A model generated the notes under the pieces. The model ran no database searches. It had not been told where the DNA came from and worked only from the letters and a program-made list of their open reading frames with translations. Shown here piece by piece: positions 41,066 to 48,979 of a DNA stretch of 64,000 nucleotides (within the stretch, counting starts at the first letter, position 1; each line of letters opens with the position of its first letter). The DNA lies in the NCBI RefSeq assembly GCF_015557635.1, contig NZ_JADNOP010000018.1:1-64000 (forward strand). The letters are read 5' to 3'. Source of the stretch: Fusicatenibacter saccharivorans (GTDB lineage Bacteria > Bacillota > Clostridia > Lachnospirales > Lachnospiraceae). The translations under genes were made by a program, and so were the position numbers.

Positions 41066-42076
41066 ATGGCTTTATTTGAATCATATGAAAGAAGAGAGAA
41101 ACAGATTCTGGCTAAGCTTGCTGAGTACGGAATCAACTCCATCGAAGAAGCTGCAGAAGTTACAAAAGCTGCTGGCCTTGATGTATACAAAATGATCGAA
41201 GGCATTCAGCCAATCTGCTTCGAGAATGCAAAATGGGCTTACACTGTAGGCGCAGCAATCGCAATCAAAAAAGGATGCCGCAAAGCTTCTGAAGCTGCTG
41301 CAGCAATCGGTGAGGGACTTCAGTCCTTCTGTATCCCGGGTTCTGTAGCAGATCAGCGTAAAGTTGGTCTTGGCCATGGTAACCTCGGTAAAATGCTTCT
41401 GGAAGAGGACACCGAGTGCTTCGCATTCCTGGCTGGACATGAGTCCTTCGCAGCTGCTGAGGGTGCTATCGGTATTGCTGAAAAAGCAAACAAAGTACGT
41501 CAGAAACCTCTGCGTGTTATCCTGAACGGTCTTGGAAAAGACGCTGCTCAGATCATCGCTCGTATCAACGGCTTTACTTATGTAGAGACTGAGTATGACT
41601 ACTACACCGGAGAACTGAAAGAAGTATTCAGAAAAGCATACTCCGATGGACCGCGTGCGAAAGTTAACTGCTACGGCGCTAACGACGTTCGCGAAGGCGT
41701 TGCTATCATGTGGAAAGAGAACGTTGACGTTTCCATCACCGGAAACTCCACCAACCCGACTCGTTTCCAGCATCCAGTTGCAGGTACCTACAAAAAAGAG
41801 CGTATCGAAGCTGGTAAAAAATACTTCTCCGTTGCTTCCGGCGGTGGTACAGGACGTACTCTTCACCCGGACAACATGGCAGCAGGTCCTGCTTCCTACG
41901 GTATGACCGATACTATGGGACGTATGCATTCTGACGCTCAGTTTGCAGGTTCTTCTTCTGTACCGGCTCACGTAGAAATGATGGGTCTCATCGGCGCAGG
42001 AAACAACCCAATGGTTGGTATGACTGTTGCTGTAGCTGTTGCTGTTGAAGAGGCAGCAAAAGCTGGCAAATTCTAA
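41066..42076 (+). CDS. GGGtGRT protein (conserved, function unknown)
   Basis: A 336-residue protein carrying the name-giving motif in VASGGGTGRTLHPDN near residue 257. Other blocks are GSVADQRKVGLGHGNLGKMLLEEDTECFAFLAGHESFAAAEG, SITGNSTNPTRFQHP and GLIGAGNNPMVGMTVA. There are no membrane segments. The family (PF14057) is confined largely to anaerobic Firmicutes and has no known activity. The NifU-like partner immediately upstream suggests a role in metal-cluster assembly or use. RBS AGGAGG at good spacing; tandem terminators follow. Confidence 0.85.
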   Translation: MALFESYERREKQILAKLAEYGINSIEEAAEVTKAAGLDVYKMIEGIQPICFENAKWAYTVGAAIAIKKGCRKASEAAAAIGEGLQSFCIPGSVADQRKVGLGHGNLGKMLLEEDTECFAFLAGHESFAAAEGAIGIAEKANKVRQKPLRVILNGLGKDAAQIIARINGFTYVETEYDYYTGELKEVFRKAYSDGPRAKVNCYGANDVREGVAIMWKENVDVSITGNSTNPTRFQHPVAGTYKKERIEAGKKYFSVASGGGTGRTLHPDNMAAGPASYGMTDTMGRMHSDAQFAGSSSVPAHVEMMGLIGAGNNPMVGMTVAVAVAVEEAAKAGKF

Positions 42077-42110
42077 GATTAGCCAAACCTTGCGTAAATA
42101 AAATTATTTG

Positions 42111-42160
42111 AGCAAAAAAGAAGCGCCGCGGGATTTTCCGTATGGCGCTTCTTTTTTGCT
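42111..42160 (+). terminator. Terminator of the GGGtGRT operon
   Basis: AGCAAAAAAGAAGCGCC / GGCGCTTCTTTTTTGCT, a long stem ending in six T. Confidence 0.75.
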
Positions 42161-42243
42161 GCTTTCGATATCCTGCAAAATTTGGCGTGCAGATTGCAGG
42201 AACGATGTTTCAAACACATGCTATGTTATTTTGATCCATGCAC

Positions 42244-42285
42244 AAAAAACGCCTCTGAACCCAAAACGTTTCAGAGGCGTTTTTT
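42244..42285. terminator. Bidirectional terminator between the GGGtGRT gene and asd
   Basis: AAAAAACGCCTCTGAA / TTCAGAGGCGTTTTTT. Serves the minus-strand asd gene and backs up the previous terminator. Confidence 0.75.
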
Positions 42286-42300
42286 ATATCATTCTAAGCA

Positions 42301-43395
42301 TTATTTTGCAGCGATAAACTTCTTTGCAACCAATGTCTCTGCACAAAGTACTGCTCCGCCTGCTGCGCCGCGGACCGTGTTGTGGGACAGACCTACGAAT
42401 TTCCAGTCGTAGATGGAATCCTCTCTTAAACGGCCTACGTTGATTCCCATACCGTTCTCGTAGTTGACATCCAGTGTTACCTGCGGACGGTTATCTTCTG
42501 TCATGTAACGGATGAACTGTTTCGGTGCGCTTGGCAGATTCAGCTCCTGCGGAAGGCCTTTGAAGTTCTCCAGTTTTTCGATCAGCTGCTCTTTCGTCGG
42601 TTTCTTGCGGAATTTTACGAAAACAGCTGCGGTGTGTCCGTTTAATACCGGAACACGGATACACTGACAGGTGATCTTCGGCTCAGTTGCTTTTACGATC
42701 ACGCCGTTTTCAATTTTACCCCAGATACGAAGCGGCTCCTGCTCGCTCTTCTCTTCTTCTCCGCCGATGAACGGGATGATGTTTCCTTCCATCTCCGGCC
42801 AGTCTTTGAAGGTTTTTCCTGCTCCGGAAATTGCCTGGTATGTGGTTGCAACCACTTCATATGGCTCGAACTCTTTCCATGCCGTTAATACCGGTGCATA
42901 GCTCTGGATTGAACAGTTCGGTTTTACAGCGATAAAGCCTCTCTTGGTTCCCAGACGTTTTTTCTGAAACTCGATAACATCGAAGTGCTCCGGGTTGATT
43001 TCCGGAACTACCATCGGAACATCCGGTGTCCAGCGGTGTGCGCTGTTGTTGGAAACAACCGGTGTCTCGGTCTTTGCATATGCTTCTTCAATCGCTTTGA
43101 TCTCATCTTTCGACATATCAACAGCGGAAAATACAAAATCTACGGTAGATGCCACATGCTCTACATCATTTACATTCATCACAACGAGCTTTTTCACTGC
43201 TTCCGGCATTGGAGTATCCATTTTCCAGCGTCCGCCGACTGCTTCCTCATATGTTTTTCCGGCACTTCTCGGACTTGCTGCCAGGGTCACAACTTCAAAC
43301 CACGGATGGTTCTCCAGCAGAGAAATAAATCTCTGTCCTACCATACCGGTTGCTCCTAAAATTCCTACTCTCAATTTCTGCTCCATTGGTTTCAT
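42301..43395 (-). CDS. asd: Aspartate-semialdehyde dehydrogenase
   Basis: A 364-residue NADP-dependent enzyme reducing aspartyl phosphate to aspartate semialdehyde, the branch point to lysine, diaminopimelate, threonine and methionine. Seen: GILGATGMVGQRFISLL (nucleotide-binding), SNNSAHRW, the catalytic cysteine in VKPNCSIQSYAP, GAGKTF and RVPVLNGHTAAVFV. The sequence type and length match the archaeal/fungal-like class common in Clostridia. GGAGAT precedes the ATG; in-frame ATGs at residues 1 and 4 are both possible. Confidence 0.92.
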   Translation of the reverse strand: MKPMEQKLRVGILGATGMVGQRFISLLENHPWFEVVTLAASPRSAGKTYEEAVGGRWKMDTPMPEAVKKLVVMNVNDVEHVASTVDFVFSAVDMSKDEIKAIEEAYAKTETPVVSNNSAHRWTPDVPMVVPEINPEHFDVIEFQKKRLGTKRGFIAVKPNCSIQSYAPVLTAWKEFEPYEVVATTYQAISGAGKTFKDWPEMEGNIIPFIGGEEEKSEQEPLRIWGKIENGVIVKATEPKITCQCIRVPVLNGHTAAVFVKFRKKPTKEQLIEKLENFKGLPQELNLPSAPKQFIRYMTEDNRPQVTLDVNYENGMGINVGRLREDSIYDWKFVGLSHNTVRGAAGGAVLCAETLVAKKFIAAK

Positions 43396-43473
43396 CTCCT
43401 TGTTCTTCTGTGGCGTACATTTGTGCGTCTCATGTCATACTATACCAATTTTTTCAAAATTGCAACTGTTTTT

Positions 43474-44859
43474 TCAATTTTCCTGTAAATATTTTTTATT
43501 CTGCTCGATGACAGCCTGCATCGCATCTGCTCCCGGCGCACCGATCGTGTTGCGTCGTTCTACGCAGTTCTTCATGCTGATGGCATCATAAATATCATCC
43601 TCGAAGACCGGGCTGATCGCTTTGTACTCTTCGAGTTTCATATCATCAAGGGAGATTCCTTTGTCAATGCAGTACAGAACGAGACGGCCGACAATGCCAT
43701 GTGCATCGCGGAACGGAACGCCTTTTCCAACAAGGTAATCAGCTGCGTCCGTTGCATTCGTGAAACCGTTCTTTGCACTGTTCTCCATGCGGTCTTTTTT
43801 GAAGCGCATGGTAGAAAGCATGCCATTGAACAGAGCCAGGCATCCTTTTACGGTGTCGATGGCATCGAAGGTCAGCTCTTTATCCTCCTGCATATCTTTG
43901 TTGTACGCCAGCGGGATTCCCTTCATAGTGGTGAGCATTGACATCAGAGCTGCGTAAACGCGGCCTGTTTTTCCTCGAACAAGCTCTGCGATATCCGGAT
44001 TCTTTTTCTGCGGCATGATACTGCTTCCGGTGCTGTATGCGTCGTCGATGTCCACAAACTGATACTCATTGGTATTCCAGATGATGATCTCCTCGGAGAA
44101 GCGGGAAAGATGCATCATAATCGTAGAAAGAGCACTGAGGAGCTCAATGACATAGTCACGGTCGGATACGGAATCCATGCTGTTTAAGGTCGGGCCGTCA
44201 AAGCCGAGCAGCTCTGCTGTGTAAGCGCGGTCCAACGGATACGTCGTTCCAGCCAGCGCACCGGAACCGAGCGGACAGTAATTCATTCTCTTGTAGATGT
44301 CTGCAAGGCGGCCTCTGTCGCGGCGGAACATTTCAAAATATGCGCCCATGTGATGTGCCAGTGTGATCGGCTGTGCTTTCTGCAGATGGGTGAATCCCGG
44401 CATATAGGTGTGAATGTTCTCTTCCATGATTTTTTCGAGTGTTACCAGCACCTCTTTGACGAGTGCATCAATCTCGGTGATCTCATCGCGGACATAAAGT
44501 TTCATATCGAGGGCTACCTGGTCATTGCGGCTTCTTCCGGTGTGCAGCTTCTTTCCGGCATCTCCGATGCGGTCAATCAGGTTTGCCTCCACGAAGCTGT
44601 GGATATCCTCATACTCGCTGGTGATTTTCAGTTTTCCGCTCTCTACGTCGGCAAGAATGCCTTCCAGTCCTTCCAGAATCTGATCTCTTTCGTCTTCTGT
44701 CAGAATGCCCTGTTTTGCCAGCATCTTTACGTGTGCCATGCTGCCTTTGATGTCCTGTTTATAGAATTTCTGATCAAAGCTGATGGATGCATTAAAATTA
44801 TACACTAACTTGTCGGTCTCTTTTGTAAACCGTCCGCCCCATAACTGTGCCATTTTCAT
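43474..44859 (-). CDS. argH: Argininosuccinate lyase
   Basis: A 461-residue enzyme splitting argininosuccinate to arginine and fumarate, the last step of arginine synthesis. Seen: WGGRFTKETD, LHTGRSRNDQVALDMKL, GFTHLQKAQPITLAHHM, and the superfamily signature GSSIMPQKKNPD. It lies 78 bases upstream of asd on the same strand. No argG is nearby. The in-frame ATG at residue 3 (MAQLWGG) could be the true start. Confidence 0.93.
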   Translation of the reverse strand: MKMAQLWGGRFTKETDKLVYNFNASISFDQKFYKQDIKGSMAHVKMLAKQGILTEDERDQILEGLEGILADVESGKLKITSEYEDIHSFVEANLIDRIGDAGKKLHTGRSRNDQVALDMKLYVRDEITEIDALVKEVLVTLEKIMEENIHTYMPGFTHLQKAQPITLAHHMGAYFEMFRRDRGRLADIYKRMNYCPLGSGALAGTTYPLDRAYTAELLGFDGPTLNSMDSVSDRDYVIELLSALSTIMMHLSRFSEEIIIWNTNEYQFVDIDDAYSTGSSIMPQKKNPDIAELVRGKTGRVYAALMSMLTTMKGIPLAYNKDMQEDKELTFDAIDTVKGCLALFNGMLSTMRFKKDRMENSAKNGFTNATDAADYLVGKGVPFRDAHGIVGRLVLYCIDKGISLDDMKLEEYKAISPVFEDDIYDAISMKNCVERRNTIGAPGADAMQAVIEQNKKYLQEN

Positions 44860-44937
44860 TCCTCTTTTCCTGTAAGTTTTTTAAATTATCATGTATTATT
44901 ATACAAGACTCCCCTCTTCCTTTGCAAGTCAAATCAC

Positions 44938-45059
44938 CTACTTTCCCGAATTTCGGCGTTTTGTGTAGTTTTTTTCCAGCCAGCCCAAGATGCCGTACAA
45001 TCCTGCCGCAACGAGGCAGAGGATCAGGATGGACAGGATTACCCAGTCAAGTCTGAACA
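44938..45059 (-). pseudogene. Detached C-terminal end of the ABC permease gene
   Basis: The minus strand reads FRLDWVILSILILCLVAAG then LYGILGWLEKNYTKRRNSGK and a TAG stop. This is the last membrane helix and basic tail of an SsuC/TauC-type permease. No start codon precedes it. The permease gene at 47,396-48,112 lacks exactly this part and ends its homology in GSQVFR. Joining the two at the shared TGTTCAGA (45052-45059 and 47396-47403) gives a continuous 276-residue permease. Confidence 0.85.
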
Positions 45060-45940
45060 GATTTGCCCACCTTTTTGCGGCAGAGACGCTCGTCAGCCGC
45101 CCGATTTGCCTCTATCCAGAGCTCTTCAGAGACGATAGCAGGAATTTTCCCCGCATAGACGTACTGCCCGCCCGGCGGTGTAGGGAGCGTTTTTCCGGTG
45201 TTAAAATCGTAATGCTTCCTGTTCATGACTACGGTGCCTTTATTCATGGGATTCCGCACCATGCGGATAATGTCTGTTCCAGAGAATGGTTTTCCGGCGC
45301 GGCTGCGGACGCCCTCTGCTGCCAGAACCGCCGCAATTTTCCGTCCGCCGAGACCGTCTGCACAGAGTTCGTACATACGGCGCTTCACTGCGGCCTCCTC
45401 CGGGATGATCTCAATCGCTCCGTCTGCCGTCCGCCGGTAACCATAACTTTTTGAGGTCAGCACCGGCTTTCCATTATTCTGCTGCCGTTTCTGGTGCGCC
45501 AGATTCATCTTCTTGCTCAGCTCCCGGCTGTACTCCTCCGCCAGAATCGCCTTAATGCCGGTCAGAAGCGCGTCTTCCGGCGAATAGAATGTGTTCTCCA
45601 GATAAAAATACAGCCGCTTTCCGGCGCAGTTTAAGCGGTCTGCGAACAGATACCAGTCCCGCGTGTTCCGCATCAGGCGGTCCTGCGACTTGATTACGAC
45701 GACATCAAACCGGTTCTGCTCGAGATCCTCGTACAGGCGGTTATATTCCCGTCTGCCCTTCCGGCTCGTACCGGAGCGGCTCTCCACGTAGGCATCCACA
45801 AGCCTCCATCCTCTTGCCCGGATTGCCTCTTCCGCCTCCGCCGCCTGCCTTACCAGCGCATCCTTCTGGTTTTCCTCCTCGGTGCTGCACCTTGCATAAT
45901 AAACCGCACGCAGCTTCTCCTCTTCCATCTCCTGTCTCAC
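45047..45940 (-). CDS. Serine recombinase of the permease-interrupting cassette
   Basis: A 297-residue recombinase. The resolvase catalytic domain has the serine in YYARCSTEEENQ, then SRSGTSRKGRREYN and VIKSQDRLMRNTRDW. The Recombinase domain follows (LTSKSYGYRRTADGAIEIIPEEA, GGRKIAAVLAAEGV, NPMNKGTVVMN). It stops where larger relatives continue into a zinc ribbon and coiled coil, so it is a short form. Its last residues Q-T and the stop codon are supplied by host permease DNA beyond the joint; in a circular form the tail would read KSVQICTRKRREDDR. The start may be GTG 45940 or ATG 45928. Confidence 0.85.
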   Translation of the reverse strand: MRQEMEEEKLRAVYYARCSTEEENQKDALVRQAAEAEEAIRARGWRLVDAYVESRSGTSRKGRREYNRLYEDLEQNRFDVVVIKSQDRLMRNTRDWYLFADRLNCAGKRLYFYLENTFYSPEDALLTGIKAILAEEYSRELSKKMNLAHQKRQQNNGKPVLTSKSYGYRRTADGAIEIIPEEAAVKRRMYELCADGLGGRKIAAVLAAEGVRSRAGKPFSGTDIIRMVRNPMNKGTVVMNRKHYDFNTGKTLPTPPGGQYVYAGKIPAIVSEELWIEANRAADERLCRKKVGKSVQT

Positions 45941-45968
45941 TTTCCAGATGCTTCTCTTTACTATATAG

Positions 45969-46001
45969 AAAAAAGGACCGGAAAGTTCCGACCCTCTTTT
46001 T
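45969..46001. terminator. Terminator between the nuclease and recombinase genes
   Basis: AAAAAAGGACCGGAA / TTCCGACCCTCTTTTT. It separates the nuclease gene from the recombinase gene in the cassette. Confidence 0.6.
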
Positions 46002-46012
46002 GTAATTTCTTT

Positions 46013-46951
46013 TTACGGATTGCACCGTCCGCACGGCTCATAGCCTTCGGCGATCAGGTCCTCGCGCGGTCCCTGATATGTCGCCTTGTTTTCATCCTTA
46101 ATCGAGCTGACGCTGGAGCATGACGGCAGGTGGAATTTCATGCTGGATGTGTTCATGACATATTCCTGCTGATCCGTCATCGTTCCGCTGCTTTCGCTTA
46201 ACGTGCTGTCTCCCGTTGCATAATTAATCGAGATGCCCGGCTGATTGTTGTATGCGAAGATATGGAAGGAAATGCCCTCGCCGTCATCTTCCATGGAAAG
46301 TGCCTCCATCTCCACACCGTCCGCTACAAGGTCGTCCCCGGTAAAAATTGGTGTAACGCGGTACAGCACATGGTTTCCGGTCTCTTTGACGTAGTCGGCA
46401 ACCATGTTTTCAAACGGCAGCATGCCCTCGACATTCAGATAACGTGTTCCAGTGATCAGATTCTTCTCGTTTGCATTCTCACCGGTCAGCTGGTATCCGA
46501 TCAGATGGCAGCGGTTGTACAGATATTTACCTTCCACCTGATCGTATTTTACCGTATGCCAGCCCGTCGGCTTTACCTGGCCGATCGCGCCGCGCTTCTC
46601 CGTCGGCATCAGATCCTGGCCGATATTCGCCTCTGCCACGCCGCACCGTCCCAGGCTGTCCAGATTGCTGTAATGCTCGTACGACTCGGTCGTCTTTTCC
46701 TCATCGGTAAAATCCGGCTCATTTCCGTTTAAAACGACATACGGTTCACCGGAAAACTCCGGAACATCAAGAACTGAAACAGCCGTCGGTGCCTGATCAG
46801 TAATCTGGGATTCCGTCATCGTATAAGCGGCCGTAACCTCCGAACCGGAATCTGCTCTCTCCGTCGAGAGAAGATCCTGCGCCTCACAGCCGGTCAGTAT
46901 CAGAACAAGAAGCGCCGCCAGCAGCAGAAGCTGTTTTCTTGGTTTTTTCAT
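46013..46951 (-). CDS. Secreted DNA/RNA non-specific endonuclease lipoprotein (EndA/NucA-like)
   Basis: A 312-residue protein. The signal and lipobox LLLLAALLVLILTGC anchor it outside the membrane at Cys 22. The nuclease domain (about 85-260) has the betabetaalpha-metal motif YNRCHLIGYQLTGENANEKNL, where EndA/NucA enzymes have DRGH. The C-terminus has FHLPSCSSVSSI then EGYEPCGRCNP, a Cys2..Cys2 metal-binding fold like that of Ada/endonuclease relatives. EndA-type enzymes degrade one strand during DNA uptake. The start overlaps the stop of the 138-residue gene by ATGA. A surface nuclease on a small mobile cassette is unusual. Confidence 0.82.
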   Translation of the reverse strand: MKKPRKQLLLLAALLVLILTGCEAQDLLSTERADSGSEVTAAYTMTESQITDQAPTAVSVLDVPEFSGEPYVVLNGNEPDFTDEEKTTESYEHYSNLDSLGRCGVAEANIGQDLMPTEKRGAIGQVKPTGWHTVKYDQVEGKYLYNRCHLIGYQLTGENANEKNLITGTRYLNVEGMLPFENMVADYVKETGNHVLYRVTPIFTGDDLVADGVEMEALSMEDDGEGISFHIFAYNNQPGISINYATGDSTLSESSGTMTDQQEYVMNTSSMKFHLPSCSSVSSIKDENKATYQGPREDLIAEGYEPCGRCNP

Positions 46952-47364
46952 TTCTCATATACCTCTTTCGTTATTTTCTCATGGGAATAGCCTGCAAACT
47001 CCTCCTCGGACACTTTATTCCATTTGGAAAGATCCAGGTCGAATTTCCGGTCAGACGGATAATGCCGGTTCCACCAGAAAACGATGATTTTCTCTATCTT
47101 CGCTTCCACAGCCTGCAGTCCCGTATTCTCCACAAAGCAGTATTCTCCTTCGCCTGCCTGCTCCAGAAAATCTGCCGCCGCCTGAAGTGTTACCTTCCCA
47201 CTCTCCTTCTGCTCCGCGAACAGCTTTTCCGAAGCCAGATTCATCCAGAGCGTTTTCCCCTCACACAGTTCGCAGATTTTTTCCGTTACCACGCGGTCCC
47301 GCGAAACGCGTCGTCCGCCAAACTGCATTCCTCTTCGTTCTTCCAGACATACGATTCCAATCAT
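46948..47364 (-). CDS. Conserved hypothetical protein of the cassette
   Basis: A 138-residue protein: MIGIVCLEERRGMQFGGRRV, SRDRVVTEKICELCEGKTLW, MNLASEKLF, then an acidic middle and IEKIIVFWWNRHYPSDRKFDLDLSKWN. Similar proteins, sometimes labelled ribonuclease Z without having that domain, occur in other Lachnospiraceae; no metallo-beta-lactamase motif is present. The pattern (GIVCLEE.GM.F, RR.SRDR) has a faint dihydrofolate-reductase-like look, which I would not press. RBS GGGAGG before ATG 47364. It overlaps the altered end of the permease frame and the nuclease start. Confidence 0.65.
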   Translation of the reverse strand: MIGIVCLEERRGMQFGGRRVSRDRVVTEKICELCEGKTLWMNLASEKLFAEQKESGKVTLQAAADFLEQAGEGEYCFVENTGLQAVEAKIEKIIVFWWNRHYPSDRKFDLDLSKWNKVSEEEFAGYSHEKITKEVYEK

Positions 47365-48112
47365 CTGTCATCCTCCCTTCTCTTGCGTGTGCATATCTGA
47401 ACACCTGACTGCCGTAGATAATCAGATAGCCAAGCCCCTCTCTTGCCCCGATAAACTCTCCGATTACAACACCGACGAGGCACAGGCCGATGTTGACCTT
47501 CCACACGGCGAGCAGCCCCGGAAACGACCACGGCAGCACGACGCGGAACAGCATATCCTTCTTCGTTCCGCCGAGTGTTGCAATCAGGCGGAGCATATCC
47601 GGCTCCACACCCTGAAAGCTGCTGTAAATGCTGATCACCGAGCCGAATATCGCAACGGAAATGCCGGCCGTGATGATCGTTTTCACGTTTGCCCCCATCC
47701 ACACAATGAGAAGCGGGGCGAGCGCCGATTTCGGCAGGCTGTTCAGGACTACCAGGTACGGCTCCATCACCGCAGAAAAGCGCGGAAAGAGCCACAAAAG
47801 CACAGCGAACGCCATGCCAAGTGCCGAGACGAGCAGAAAGCTGATTCCCGTCTCATACACCGTGATCCCGATATGGCGCAGAAGGTTCTGCTCCGTCAGC
47901 AGGGTCACGAACGTTTTTCCCACCCGCACAGGGCTGGAAAAGATAAACGGATCGATCCATCTCAGATCCGCCGCCACCTCCCATAATACCAGAAAACTTA
48001 CGAGAAGCAAAGCCCGAAACACCCGCACCTGCTCCCGTTCTCTTTTTTTCTGCCGGAGATACGCCCTCTGAAAGCTGCTCTCCGGCGTTTTTGCCTGCTC
48101 ACGCATTTTCAT
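47261..48112 (-). CDS. ABC transporter permease (SsuC/TauC type), 3' end displaced by insertion
   Basis: The ORF of 283 residues reads as a normal permease for 239 (LLLVSFLVLWEVAADLRWIDPF, TVYETGISFLLVSALGMAFAV, PKSALAPLLIVWMGANVKTI, GEFIGAREGLGYLIIYGSQVFR). It then runs into the cassette for 44 foreign residues (YAHAREGRMTDDWNRM...). The last membrane helix is thus lost, and is found at 44,938-45,059. The protein as encoded is probably non-functional. The family imports sulfonates, nitrate or thiamine precursors. Its start overlaps the ATPase stop by 14 bases. Confidence 0.82.
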   Translation of the reverse strand: MKMREQAKTPESSFQRAYLRQKKREREQVRVFRALLLVSFLVLWEVAADLRWIDPFIFSSPVRVGKTFVTLLTEQNLLRHIGITVYETGISFLLVSALGMAFAVLLWLFPRFSAVMEPYLVVLNSLPKSALAPLLIVWMGANVKTIITAGISVAIFGSVISIYSSFQGVEPDMLRLIATLGGTKKDMLFRVVLPWSFPGLLAVWKVNIGLCLVGVVIGEFIGAREGLGYLIIYGSQVFRYAHAREGRMTDDWNRMSGRTKRNAVWRTTRFAGPRGNGKNLRTV

Positions 48113-48869
48113 TCAGCTCCTTCCAGATGGCATTGAAATACGTTTTAAATTCCGGCGCACTGCGCGCTTTCATCGGCGTGCGCTCCTCCATCGCAAACCG
48201 GATCGGAATCTTTTTTTTCACATATGCCGGCCGTGCCGCCAGAACAATCACACGGTCCGCCATGCTGATGGCCTCCGAAATATCGTGTGTCACGAGAATT
48301 GCTGTCTTTCCCTCTTTTTTGATGATCTTTCCGATATCATCACAGACGTTCAGCCTCGTCTGGTAGTCGAGAGCGGAGAACGGCTCGTCAAGCAGCAGAA
48401 GATCCGGCTCCATCGCCAGTGTACGGATCAGTGCCGCCCTCTGCCGCATACCGCCGGAAAGTTCGGACGGACGGGCATTGGAAAAGGATTTCAGGCCGTA
48501 TGTCTCCATCATCTCCCCGACTTTTTCTTTCCGCTCGGGTGTCAGCGTGCGCGAAATCTCAAGGCCCAGCAGAACGTTGCTGTAGATGGTCCGCCATTCA
48601 AACAGGTGGTCTCTCTGCAGCATATAGCCGATATGGAGATCCGCCTCCGTGATCGGCCGTCCGCGGCTCAGCAGAGTTCCCGCCTCCGGCTTTAAAAGAC
48701 CGGAAATCAAGTTCAGGATCGTGCTCTTTCCGCAGCCGCTCGGTCCGACAAGAGCAACAAATTCCCCCAGGTTTACCGAAAAGGTCAGATCGCACAGCGC
48801 CGGTGTTTCTCCTTTCATGGTGTGATAGGACAGTGATATATGCTCTAATGACAGGATTTGATCATCCAT
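48099..48869 (-). CDS. ABC transporter ATP-binding protein (SsuB/TauB type)
   Basis: A 256-residue ATPase: Walker A GPSGCGKSTILNLI, Q-loop GYMLQRDHLFEWRTI, signature LSGGMRQRAAL, Walker B LLLLDEPFSALD, H-loop VTHDISEAISMADRV. It would power the adjacent permease. No substrate-binding protein gene is near, so it must come from elsewhere or the system is incomplete. First gene of the operon; transcription continues through the permease into the inserted cassette. Confidence 0.87.
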   Translation of the reverse strand: MDDQILSLEHISLSYHTMKGETPALCDLTFSVNLGEFVALVGPSGCGKSTILNLISGLLKPEAGTLLSRGRPITEADLHIGYMLQRDHLFEWRTIYSNVLLGLEISRTLTPERKEKVGEMMETYGLKSFSNARPSELSGGMRQRAALIRTLAMEPDLLLLDEPFSALDYQTRLNVCDDIGKIIKKEGKTAILVTHDISEAISMADRVIVLAARPAYVKKKIPIRFAMEERTPMKARSAPEFKTYFNAIWKELNENA

Positions 48870-48979
48870 TTTTTTGCATCCTCCTCTATCTATAAGATAT
48901 CATATGCAGCTTGCATCCCAGCCGCGCTGAGGCTATAATAGAAAGGATTGAAAGATACCAGGAGGTTTGAAGATACATT

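Larger units (their letters stand above)
45052..47403. mobile_element. 2,344-bp serine-recombinase cassette inserted in an ABC permease gene
   Basis: Both ends carry TGTTCAGA on the minus strand (45052-45059 and 47396-47403). Removing the DNA between plus one repeat restores GSQVF-R-LDWVI in frame. The cassette holds three genes on one strand: a 138-residue protein, a secreted nuclease with ATGA overlap, and a serine recombinase after a terminator. In a circle, the recombinase stop would overlap the 138-residue gene start as ATGA, giving an operon running recombinase, hypothetical protein, nuclease. This fits a discrete excisable unit. Joints and frames are seen directly; mobility is inferred. 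Confidence 0.82.

Noticed and set aside
46948-47364. Naming the 138-residue cassette protein ribonuclease Z
   Set aside because: The metallo-beta-lactamase motif HxHxDH is absent; such labels on relatives appear to be annotation carry-over.
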